A stretch of DNA of 64,000 nt from assembly GCA_015680685.1 (NCBI GenBank), contig MNCI01033529.1:530579-594578 (forward strand), in the 5' to 3' direction. Made by a program: the position numbers and the translations under genes. Shown one piece after another: positions 1-9,874 of the stretch; position 1 is the first letter of the stretch, and each line of letters begins with the position of its first letter. The notes under the pieces were generated by a model. That model made no database searches, was not told the origin of the DNA, and saw nothing but the letters and a program-made list of their open reading frames with translations. The DNA is from Gnetum montanum (lineage: Eukaryota > Streptophyta > Gnetopsida > Gnetales > Gnetaceae).

Positions 1-289
1 CCGTACACAACTTGGGTTCAGGTTACAAGCTGCTCGAATAAAGAGCCGTTCACTCTAGGACTCCTACTGCGGGCACATGGGAAAATTTCTAACTCTGGAG
101 TGATCAATCTGCCAGAGCTTCGCTACTTCTAGCCAGGATTGGGAAATGAAGGGAGTGTCGCCTCTTATTTATAGATATGGTGGCGGGACGCGATATCGCG
201 TACGCGATATTGCAGGGGAAGACGCGATATTGCGGCAGCCGTGATATCGCGTACGCGATATCGCGGCACATGTAGGTTGCGTCTCATCA
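1..289 (-). mobile_element. LTR fragment (A family), right boundary of a minus-strand element or solo LTR
   Basis: Read on the minus strand, this matches the first part of the LTRs at 8976 and 15268. It starts TGATGAGACG at 289, has U3 palindromes at 183-265 and a TATAAATA box (166-173 on the plus strand), then the R region up to the window edge. The bases after it, CAAGG (290-294), are the candidate target duplication, but the other copy is outside the window. Beyond 294 the sequence is the pol gene of element B, so this element landed in B. Whether it is a full element or a solo LTR cannot be seen. Confidence 0.85.
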
Positions 290-2935
290 CAAGGATATGC
301 TAGTATTGTATTTAAATTATCCTGGCCATTAAGCGAAGAAGGCAGCCACAAAGGCAACTAAACCCTAAGTTGAAGTAGATCATCAAGGAGGTAATAGAAC
401 TCCTTATGGCAAGGTTCATCTATTCCATAGTGGATAGTGAGTACTCATAATTGTGTCAAAGAAATGTGGTAAGTAGTGAGTTTGCATTGACTTTAGGCTA
501 TTGAATATGGCAACATTTAAAGATCATTTTCCATTAGCATATGTGGACCAAGTGTTGAACACTATATCTCGGCATTGTTATTATAGCTTTGTGGATGGTT
601 ATAGTGCCTATGACCAAATCCATATTGCACTTGAAGATTAGGCCAAGAAAACATTCACAAGTTCCTAGGGGACTTTGGCATATTATAAGATGTCATTTGG
701 TCTATGCAATGCCTCTACAATATTTCAATGCTTGGTCCTTATTATTTTTCAACAGCAAATTGGTAGCGAGGTAAAAGTATTTATGGATGACTTCTTCACC
801 TATGGGGCTATATTTGAGCAAGCCTTGGATCACCTTGAGCAGGTATTGAAAAGATGTGTTGAAACAAACCTTAGGCTCAATTAGCCGAAAAGCCATCTAA
901 TGGTCTAGGAGGGCATAGTACTAGGATATTGAATTTCACAAAAAGGGATTAAGGTAGACCTGAAAAAGATAAGGGTTATCTAAGGAATCACACACCAAGT
1001 AGAGATAGTCAAAGACATTCAATCATTCCTTGGACACATTGGCTACTACTAATGGTTTATAGAGAATTTTTCTAAGATTGCAAAATCATTAGTTGAGCTT
1101 ACAAAGAAAGATGCTTCATTCACTTGGACTAAGGAGTATGAACATGCATTCCAACTATTAAAAGAAAAACTCATAGAAACTCCAATTTTATAGGCACCAG
1201 ACTGGTCCAAACCATTTCATATAATGATAGATGCATCTAATTATGCATTAGGTGTTGTGCTTATGCAATTGGATGATAAGAAACATCCATATTACATCCA
1301 CTGCATAAGTCAAAGCATTATGGGTGCACAATTAAATTACACCACAACTGAGAAAGAACTAATGGTAGTGGTGTATGCTCTCAAAAAGTTCAAGCACTAT
1401 GTGCTTGGCTATAAAGTGTTTGTGCAAACAGATCATAGTGTTATCTGTTTCCTTATGAATAAGCCAATGGTGAGCCCCCATATCATATGGTGGCTTGTGA
1501 TCTTGTAGGAATTTGATCTCACAATGGTAGATCAGAAAGGAACTGAGAATGTGGTCGTTGACCACCTCTTTTGGTTAAGATGGGATAATAAAGAAGAGGA
1601 GAGTCTACTCTCTGATCAATTTCTAGACAAACTCCTCTTTATAGGAGTAATAAATGACCAAGTGCTCGCTGAATCAAAATGGTATGTTGGCATCCTCACT
1701 TACCTTCTAACTCAAGAGATGCCATAAGATCTAGACTTTAGGAGGAAACAATAGTTTTTTCATTAGGCAAAATACTTCATGAAAATCAATGGACACCTTT
1801 ACAAGGTGTGTGTCAATGACTTGGTTCATTGGTGTGTCCCTAATATAGATCAATTGCACATTCTTCAAGATGCTCATGAAGGCTCCTATGAAGGCCACTA
1901 TGCTAGGAGATGCACAATCATAAAAATATTGATGGCAAGATACTATTGGCCTAAAATATTTAGGGATGCCCACTAGTTTGTTTGATCTTGTGAGCACTAT
2001 TAATGAGATGGTGGGATGACCGCTCGAATGGAGGATCCTCAATAGTGGATTTAACCACTGAAGCCTTTTGACATATGGGATATTGACTTCATGGGTCCCA
2101 TTACACCCATGTCCAATGGAAAGGCATACATGATTGTAGCATTCAACTACTACACCAAATGGGTAGAAGTAGTAGCCATCAATGATTGTACATCATTTAT
2201 TACTACTATATTTATATAAAAAAATGTTGTAAATAGGTTTAGGATGCCGCGTGCACTAATTTTTGACAATGGTACCCATTTACAGATGCCACTTTTCAAA
2301 ATCTCATGCAACACTTTGGGGTCAAACATAAATTAATAACGCCTTATTACCCCCAAGCTAACGGTCAAGAAGAGGTAACTAATAGGGGGATTACAAAGAT
2401 TCTAACAAGAAATATCAACAAATATAGGAGAGGCTAGAGCACAAAACTCAACAATGCCCTTTGGGCCTACTACTCAACATGGAAACTCCCTATTGGCTAC
2501 TCTCCCTATGAGCTGGTGTACGAAAAACTTCTAATGCTCCCAATTTATTCTGAGCTTCATACACTCTCAATAGCCTATGATTTGAGTCTTCACCTAAGTC
2601 TAGCACATAAAGAAAGGTTGATCAACCTCAACATGCTAGATGCAAATCAATTAGTGACCCTATCTTTGAAGGAAGTACATAAGGCATACGAAAAGCAATG
2701 ACATGACCTTAAAATATGGAAAGTGAAATTTCAACCAAGAGATAAGATTCCCTATTGGAACCCCACACATGCATCCCAACAAATAAAGTTCCAAACATTG
2801 TGGGAGGGACCTTATATAATTGATGAAAGTTTTCTCTCTGAGTCCATGTTAATCTACAACCCTAAGAGCCTAAACAAAAAGTAGTTGGTCAACATCCAAT
2901 AAGTAAAGCCTTTCCACGAGCTAAGTTAACCATTG
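290..2935 (+). pseudogene. pol: Element B pol: reverse transcriptase, RNase H, integrase (broken)
   Basis: The protein copies RNA into DNA and inserts it. RT begins mid-domain. Visible motifs are FVDGYSAYDQ near 588-617 (relatives read FLDGYSGYN) and the catalytic box FMDDF near 779-793. RNase H shows MIDASNYALG (1224-1253), TTTEKEL (about 1341) and TDHS (about 1429). Integrase shows the HHCC region beginning HILQDAHEG (1857) and ending near 1990. The core follows, with DFMGP (about 2085), DNGTH (about 2262) and the E-containing stretch GQEEVTN (about 2364). The C-terminal part, to about 2935, contains SPYELVY. Many in-frame TAG/TAA codons and several frame changes interrupt it. Relatives at 28450-31960 and 47440-51030 confirm the alignment. 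The first bases after the inserted LTR are already inside pol. Confidence 0.9.
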
Positions 2936-2998
2936 CAACAAATACCTCAATGGATGGACAACTATGCTCAATTTTTCAAATCTTCTCCATCCAACACA

Positions 2999-3015
2999 GT
3001 CATGGGAGAGATGGC
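2999..3015 (+). promoter_or_regulatory. Polypurine-like box after integrase (element B)
   Basis: The sequence AGTCATGGGAGAGATGG lies about 65 bp after the end of pol. Equivalent boxes sit at the same place in A (13190), C (32053), F (51101) and E (40893, minus strand). It resembles the tract that primes plus-strand synthesis next to the 3' LTRs. Its role as an internal priming site is inferred. Confidence 0.5.
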
Positions 3016-3667
3016 ATTCTGTGCTAATCATTCATATGGCTCCTTAGTTTTTCTATTTTTTATTTTTCACATTTTGATTTTGCAAGTTATTTAATTTACA
3101 CCTTTTTTATTTTAAAATTTTTTTCTATTTTACATCATTTTTTGTTTTACATCATTGTTAGTACATTTGAATCTTTCTTGAATATTTTACAATTTCTTAT
3201 ATATTTTACTTTGTTTTGTTTGAGTGTGATTTTCAAATTTTTGCTAATAAACATGCTTTATGCCAATAGGACACAGTGGTGCTCTAGCTGTTACTAATGG
3301 TGCTTTGTGCTTTATGTTTTGTTTACTAATGTCTAGTTTCCATTTTTGAATTTTTGTACCAATGGCTAAGTCATGGTTTCTTTTTCATGGAATAGGCAGT
3401 GAGTCCATGACATCCACCCACTCACAAACTCTATGGTTTTCCTTATTTTTGAAGTTTGAAATCCCTTTCATGAAATAACTTTTAATAAATTTATGACCTT
3501 AGTAGTTTTTGGAATTAGAAAAGATTCAAAGGTTTGCATAGGATGTGACTTCAAGAGGACTCAACACTCTTTGTACTCTTCTGCTTGCTTAGGTGCTTTA
3601 ATTTTTTCATAGACTTCTTACCGTTCCATGCCATCCAATAACAAGAAGTTGAATAAAGCCTTTTCAT

Positions 3668-3729
3668 GATGTGGTTCCCATCCAAAAAGGAAAAAAAAAA
3701 CAAAAACATGATGGGAATTCAAAGCACAC
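3668..3729 (+). ncRNA. Conserved spacer hairpin (element B copy)
   Basis: The left arm is GATGTG then TTCCCAT; an A-rich loop follows; the right arm is ATGGGAA then CACAC. The inner stem is seven base pairs. It is a single copy here. Copies in A, C, E and F keep the pairing with different bases. It is annotated as a candidate structured RNA within the element transcript, not as a separate gene. Confidence 0.5.
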
Positions 3730-4547
3730 TCGTTAGACAAATAAATGAGCTACAAGCATTGGTTATGGGACTAGAAAGACATGTTACCCATGCCTAAAGA
3801 TCCCTTCTAACTAAGGCCATGTCTCACTTCCTTCTTCTCTTTTCTCCTCTTTATGAAATGATGGTTGTTCTGTGGGTGCAATATTATGTCTAAAGGAGGT
3901 GGATCAATCTTGGAGTGGTGATGTGAAGTCATTGAAAGAGGTTGGTTTTGGTTTGAACTAAGGATGGATCTTCTCAAATCATTTTTGAACATGAACTTCA
4001 CAAGGGACTTATGACCTCAACTTGGAATTCCATTCCACCTTCTCCATCATCCATTTCTACTGACCATAATTCACTTTACCATCGATGTCCATGTTCTTGA
4101 TTTGATGTCTTGGTTTGACATACTTGAATTCTTAAGTAGAATCTTTTGGGTTTTGGCCATTAACTTCCATCAACCATTAACCACCTATGGGATCCATGGA
4201 CTTCTTAGGTTGAGGTTATGCAAGGGTAAATAAGGCATGTGAATACTATGGGGAGGACCCACTTGCATATCCCTTTGTTGGGTTCATTAAGCACCTTATC
4301 CTTAGGCATTCCAACAATTGGAATCTTTTCTACGCCCATCTTCTACATCAAACCATGTGTTCCTTTATATATTTTATTTAACAAACATGTTATCCATCAA
4401 AGTTTTCAATTTTTAAGCTTTCAAAGATGCTTTTCAATGATTCCCTCATATTCTTGGCTTTTTTGGGACTCCATGGACCCTAAATTCATTGAAAAATTCT
4501 TTGTATTTTTTAAGATATTCAAATTTCAAATTTTTCCTAATAGGCTT

Positions 4548-4640
4548 CGTATATGGGGCCTCATTGACAAAGCAGACTTGTATACGAGGCCCCATATATA
4601 GAGACCTATCAATGTAAGGGAAAAATAGTATATATATACA
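4548..4640 (+). promoter_or_regulatory. LTR-like repeat and TATA module upstream of the 3' ORF (element B)
   Basis: Inverted copies of a GTATA/GGCCCC motif (about 4549-4562 and 4579-4595) are followed by TATATA tracts (4593-4600 and 4629-4638). This resembles the U3 of the F-family LTR, which has repeated CGTATAC and GGCC words before its TATA box. The equivalent module in F is at 52690-52777. A promoter role for the 3' ORF is inferred. Confidence 0.4.
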
Positions 4641-5019
4641 TGACCCCAATTTGAAATTTTTACATTTTCTCATAAATGTCAGGGGAGGTTTTCAAATTTT
4701 CAAAGCCCAAAACCTTCCAAAGCCCATGACTTCCTAACCATTTATCCAAATCACTCTATTCTTTGACCTTGTAGCTACTGGAGGTAAGCTCTTTGTCTTG
4801 GGAGCCAAAATGTGCCATTTTTCTAACTCCCACAAAGGTTTAGCTAAGAAATCAACTGTTAATCACCAAATTATAAGAGTTAAACCTTTCCAACAAGCTT
4901 TGGTGACATTTACAATAAATAATTAATAAAATAATCAATCTACCATGGTACAACCTTAGCCAAAGTATAACTTACTAACGAGAGAAGATATTTAAAACCT
5001 TAATGTTACACATTATATC

Positions 5020-5052
5020 TACTAATTCATGGATGTGTTGTGATTGTAGATG
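5020..5052 (+). promoter_or_regulatory. Putative splice acceptor at the start of the 3' ORF (element B)
   Basis: A branch-point-like TACTAAT is followed by a T/G-rich tract and ATTGTAG, with the ATG of the 3' ORF immediately after AG. The same arrangement precedes the corresponding ATG in F (53146) and A (14904), and persists in C and E where the ORF start is gone. It implies translation of the 3' ORF from a spliced RNA. The donor is not identified. Confidence 0.5.
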
Positions 5053-7914
5053 GCACCAAAAGGAAAGCACACGTAGAAAGCAAAACTATCTTAACCAAGG
5101 GAGAAATAGCTTAGAATAGGAAGGGGATAAGAATAGGCTTAAGAAGAATCACTTGCAATCAACACCACATGTCCTCTTAGGGAAGAGGCAAAGGTGGAAT
5201 CTATCCAAAGGATTCCAAAACCAACAATGACAATAGAATAGTCCCATTAGGATGATGCACCAACACCACAAGCAAATCTCAAGGTGACCTTGACAAAAGC
5301 TTTTCTAAATCAGATCAGATCGTAAGAGGTCTAGAAAATAGTGCTCTAGGAGTTAAAATTTGGCCCTTTCTTGGAGCAAGAACCAAAAGAATTGTAGGAC
5401 TAGCTAAAGGCCTCTCCCATGTGGCTAATCATCACTTCCACTAGGGAGTGGTACATGGGAGAGACATTCCTATTCTAGAACAATAGGTAGGCTAGTTCAA
5501 TGGTCAAAATCAAGGACATGTCAATGTTCTACTCGATGCAGGCCATTGTGTAAGTGCTTGGGTTGCTAGAAACAGAAGCAAGTCTTGTTGAGATCCTAAT
5601 GCACATGGATCCTAGCATCAAAAAAGAATGGGTGTGATAGTGCTATGGTATCGATCTCAAAGAGTTTGACATTCTCACAGCAATAGAAAGGACTGACTAT
5701 AAGATTGTGGCCTTCCACCTCAATCCCATGATGAGGCTAAGCAAAATCACCATCTTTTCTACTCGAGCATGCACTACTCTAAGTGGGATATTCCCTATCA
5801 ACCTTTCATAGCTAATCTATCTAGAGATGGAAAAGTGGTTTACAGAAAATGAATGTGGAAGGAAGGCATTCCTCTTCCCATGCCTCATCAGAAAACTCTA
5901 TCAAAGGGGAGGAATAGTTTGTTACACCAATGATGTTGTCAAGCATGTTCTGGCTACCAACTGGGCAAAAATGATGAAAGACAAGATGCCTATAATGACT
6001 ATCCAGGAAGAGGAGAAGAAACCACCACCTCCACCTGCCACTCAAATGATCATGCCAGATAATGCTACAACTATTGAATGGTTGTGTGAATACCAAGAAT
6101 GGCTCTTGAGTGAACAAGAGTAATGAGTAGGCATAAGTGGCAGGGACCCATCTATGTACAGACCAGCAATGAGTTACCTAAATGAGGTGGCCCAGACAAT
6201 TAGCTTGATGGGTGGAGGAGGATCTATTTTCTCAGCCCAAAGAACATAGTTTCCCATAACGTCAAATCCTAGCACCAAAGAGGTTATGCTATCTCTCGTA
6301 GAACAATATTCACTCCTAGAAATCTCTAGAAATGCCATGACCTTCTTAGTGCACTTGGAGAAAGGTGAGGGGGCAACTGTATTGGTGATGTAGCACCAAG
6401 GGTAGGAGACAACAATAAAAGTGGTTGTTGACTGTATTGTTGAAATGCTCAATGCACTTGTGGTATCAGTACTAGACATCACTACACTCAAGGATGTGCA
6501 CATGTCTGTAGGAATCATAAGTGATAGAATAAATGTAGCACAACACAAAGAACTGCTAGACTAATTGGTGGGAATCAGGAAATTTCTTTCAAATGTTTTT
6601 GACCTTTCGAAAAATATTACTACAATTTATTTGGAGCTGCTAGAGGCAAGGGGTAAGAACATCATCTTAGAGGGGCAACTTGAAATAGCCAAGGAGCTAA
6701 ATGAACACATGGCTAGTGAAGTTGTCAAATTAAGGGCCCATATTGTTGACCCTACATTCCTCAACCCAACATTGACAAGAGATGAAGCTATGGAATAGCT
6801 TAACACTAGATTGAAAGGGCTTGAGGGCTCAATGGAGATAGCAGTGTTCTATTGATCCTTGGAAAATGCCACACAACACAAAATTAAGAAGGCCGTAGGT
6901 TAGACCCACTAAAAGAATGTATAGTTGACCATAGAGAACCATTGCCTACAGAATGTTGATGAGCCCAAGCAACAATTAACCAATTTCATCCATCAATAGA
7001 AGGAGAAAATAGCTAGAGGAAACATAGAACTGAAAAGATTGGCTACAAAAAATAGAAATCTCTCCATGGAGGAGGTTTGCATCTTTTACTAAAAAATTGC
7101 AATCAAGGTAGCTACCTAGAAATTGTAGGCTCTCAAATTTGAGAGAGTCAAGAACCATTATAGAGAACAAATCGGTGTACAAAAGGAAGTAAATGAAAAA
7201 CACATCTAGTTGGTGAAGGTGAAAGTGAATGAAACTCTCCAACAATTCTAGCAAGGAAAAGAAGTGTGGAAACCCATTGTTGATGGGATAGATGCCTATA
7301 ATAAAGCAAAAATCCACATGAAGGAGTTGCAAATTGTGAAGATGACAAAATACATAGAGCTTGCCAATCTTTGTTATGTGAACCTGGTGATGTTAATTGC
7401 TAGAAAGCCTCAGTAAAAACTTGAGAAATATGTGGCTATCTTGTACTTATTGTACAAGGCTAAGTTCAAGCATCACAAAGACACCAAACAAAAGCTTGAG
7501 GTGGAAAATGCTGAACTTGAAGTTCTCAAGCCATGATTTATGGATCAAAGATCAATTATCGAGAACCTAGCCAAGAGGATGAATGACTACTAGGAGTTGC
7601 AAAATGCAATCAGGGCATTCGATGTCGAACGGAAATAGTTCTCTACCTAGTTCGTCAATGTGAAGGAGATGTTCTCGGTAATGCCTTGTCCATGGGATGT
7701 CCTCATTTCAACCCACATTGGTGATGCTATGTGGATTGTAAATGATCCTTAGAGTAAGGAGGAGAAGATGAAGGCATTACTATATGCCTTTCGCCTTCCA
7801 TTGGAGGTTGCAACTACAATAAGATAGCCACAGCTACCTCGGCTACCACACATGCTTGAAACTGGTGAAGGTCCTTTAGAACCTCAAGAGTCTCCATCAC
7901 CTAGGATTGTTTGA
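5050..7914 (+). pseudogene. Element B 3' ORF: putative plant transposon domain plus coiled coil (broken)
   Basis: The reading starts MAPKGKH at the ATG that follows the acceptor-like AG. It can be followed through many stops to a TGA at 7912-7914 after EGPLEPQESP. The N-terminal half contains MWLIIT..EWYMGETF (about 5418) and, at 5827-6120, a stretch with GRKAFLFPCLIRKLYQRGG. That stretch resembles the 'putative plant transposon protein' (Transposase_32-like) domain carried by Athila-type elements. A proline run follows (about 6020). The second half (6560-7600) is rich in Lys, Glu and Leu with heptad-like spacing, suggesting a long coiled coil. The F copy (53146-56000) aligns throughout. The function of this ORF is unknown; it sits where Athila elements carry their env-like ORF. 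Confidence 0.65.
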
Positions 7915-8138
7915 TCTTCTTCATCACCTTCATGCCACCAGAGGATTTATTATCTAATTTTTTGTATTCATGTCATGGTGTTCAATTTTTTCTCATGAAT
8001 ACTAGAATTTTTTATAATTTTTTGATTTGTACACTCAAGCACTTGCTTTTGTCAAGTCAGTTTGTTTTGTTAAGAGTTAATCAATAATGCCATACCTTCC
8101 CAAATTTTTAAGGGAACTCAAGGATAAGTTTTTATTTA
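7915..8138 (+). other. Element B 3' noncoding tail
   Basis: AT-rich sequence between the stop of the 3' ORF and the polypurine tract. It resembles F at 56001-56240, including the words ATACCTTCC and AACTCxAGGATAAGTTTTTA just before the tract. No gene was seen. Confidence 0.6.
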
Positions 8139-8150
8139 GTTGTGTAGGTA
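8139..8150 (+). promoter_or_regulatory. Polypurine tract of element B (degraded)
   Basis: GTTGTGTAGGTA directly precedes the LTR start TGATGAGTG. In A, F and C the same site reads with a run of four or five G, so this copy has mutated. It is the expected primer site for plus-strand DNA synthesis. Confidence 0.6.
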
Positions 8151-8975
8151 TGATGAGTGTCAAAGTGTCACATTGATGGGACCCCATTTATGTAGTGTTG
8201 TCATGTTGACATAGCATTTGCTACATCTATGAGGCCCTGTTGATGCAGTCCTATAGAAAAAACTATAAATATGAGCTCATAGCCATGTTTATGAAGAGTT
8301 AAGTCATAGTAGTAGTAGAGCTCTTACAATTTTTCTATTTGAAAGTTAGAATATTTCTCTGAGTGCCTATAGCAAGAGTCAGAAAGTATACGAATCTTTA
8401 TTTGAGCACTGTTGTACCTAAACCACACTAGTGTATATGGTAATAAAGATGAGCCTTTTGATCAAACCTTGCAGCACTTAGAATAGATTAATGATTTATT
8501 TATGCATTCATTATTTTCATTAAATATGAAATTAATAAAGCTAAATTAGACTTTAAGTGATTAGTTAATTATTTGAACTGAATAGATTAAACACATGAGT
8601 ACAACCACTTTGAGTGTAAACATGTATTTGCTTGGTATTTTAAGCAACGTTATTGCTTGGTGCACCTAATAGCGTAGCACTTGGTAACTCAACAATGGAT
8701 ACATGGGTTTAGGATGTGTATGGAAAGTGGGGCTGGATGCTTATGTTAGGACTAGTTAGAGTCTAGTTAAGTAGTAGAATTAGATTAGTTATTAAACCAC
8801 TTCATCTCTTTACTTTAAGTATCAAAACCATAAAATATAAAATGATAAAAATCATGTGCCTCAATTACACTTAAACCATACCCTTGAGCTTCACAAGTGT
8901 AGTTGGGAAAACAATGAACGTCCCCAACATAAATTTTATTTCTTAGAGAATTAGTGCACCAGAAACTATAGAGTC
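8151..8975 (+). mobile_element. Element B 3' LTR, left part
   Basis: Starts TGATGAGTGT. It has a TATAAATA-type box (about 8264), an R region with AATAAAGA (about 8443) and the family's U5 wording. It stops at the target duplication GAGTC (8971-8975) of element A and resumes at 16029. Joined, the LTR is about 900 bp, in line with the other families here. Confidence 0.85.
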
Positions 8976-9732
8976 TAATGGGACACGATATCGCGGTGCG
9001 CTGCCAAGTCTATAAATAAGAGGCATCTCTCCCTTGTTTCCCATCTAGGCCTAGACCGTAGTGAAACTCTGGCAGTTTTTCCCTTCTAGAGATAGACTAA
9101 TTTCCATGTGCCCGCAATAGGAACTCCAAAGTGAACGGATCTTTATTCAAGCAAACATTGTACCTGAACACAAGTTCATGTACGACAATAAAGAGAAACT
9201 TCTTGGATAATCCTTGTAGCGCATGGAATAGGCTAATTAGGATTTTATTTACTGTTATTTAATATTTATCATTTAAATTCTTTATTAGTTATTAAATCTT
9301 TCTCAACCCTTCTCTCCTAGTTAAGTGCCTCAGTACAATCGCTTCAAGCACGTGTGTTACACTTGGTGATCCCAGCAACGACTAGTGTTTGGTAACCAAG
9401 GTTGCATTGGTTTAGGGTGTGAACGGTAAGTGGGAACGGATGCTGATGCTAGGTTAATTAAGGCTTGGTTAGTTAGATTTAGTTAATTAGTCTCTTCACC
9501 CTTCACCTTGTTAGCATAGGAGATAAAACATAAAAAGATATAAAAATCATATACCTCAGACTTACTTGACAATACACCGTGACAACTACAAGTAAGTCTG
9601 GAAAGACAATGAATGATTAACCTTAAGTGTTCCATAAGGTGTGTAGGCACTTAGTCTATGGAGTTCAATCGGATCATGCATGCTACACTCGTATTTGTAT
9701 GGTTGAGTGTAGGGGTACCTCGCCACTCATCA
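8976..9732 (+). repeat. Element A 5' LTR
   Basis: Begins TAATGGGACA (the 3' copy begins TGATGGGACG) and ends CTCATCA. It has a TATAAATA box at 9011-9018 and a polyadenylation-like AATAAA at 9187-9192. The U3 carries GATATCGCG words that are better preserved at 183-265. Confidence 0.9.
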
Positions 9733-9733
9733 T

Positions 9734-9752
9734 TGGTGCTGTTGTCGGGGAC
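9734..9752 (+). promoter_or_regulatory. Primer binding site of element A
   Basis: TGGTGCTGTTGTCGGGGAC starts one base after the LTR. It is a transition-decayed form of the TGGCGCCGTTGCCGGGGA class that Athila-like elements use, usually assigned to tRNA-Asp (from memory). Confidence 0.75.
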
Positions 9753-9874
9753 TAAGTGTTTGTGCACTAAGTAGAACATAGGAAATCACTCACATCGTTG
9801 GGAGCTTAAACGAACCTTAGGGTTAATTAAACAAAAAATCGTATAACGGTAAAATAGCACACTAATAAATAACA

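Larger units (their letters stand above)
2936..5049 (+). other. Element B spacer between integrase and 3' ORF
   Basis: No convincing coding sequence is present. In order it holds a polypurine-like box (2999-3015), a T-rich stretch with TTTTAC repeats (3040-3240), a hairpin module (3668-3729), an LTR-like repeat with TATA (4548-4640) and a splice-acceptor-like end (about 5020-5049). The same order is found in elements A, C, E and F, which argues for function during the element's life. Short ORFs here (for example 4239-4601) overlap the noncoding modules and are not conserved. Confidence 0.75.

Noticed and set aside
4239-4601. 120-codon ORF in the element B spacer as a gene
   Set aside because: It crosses the LTR-like module and is not conserved in the F spacer.
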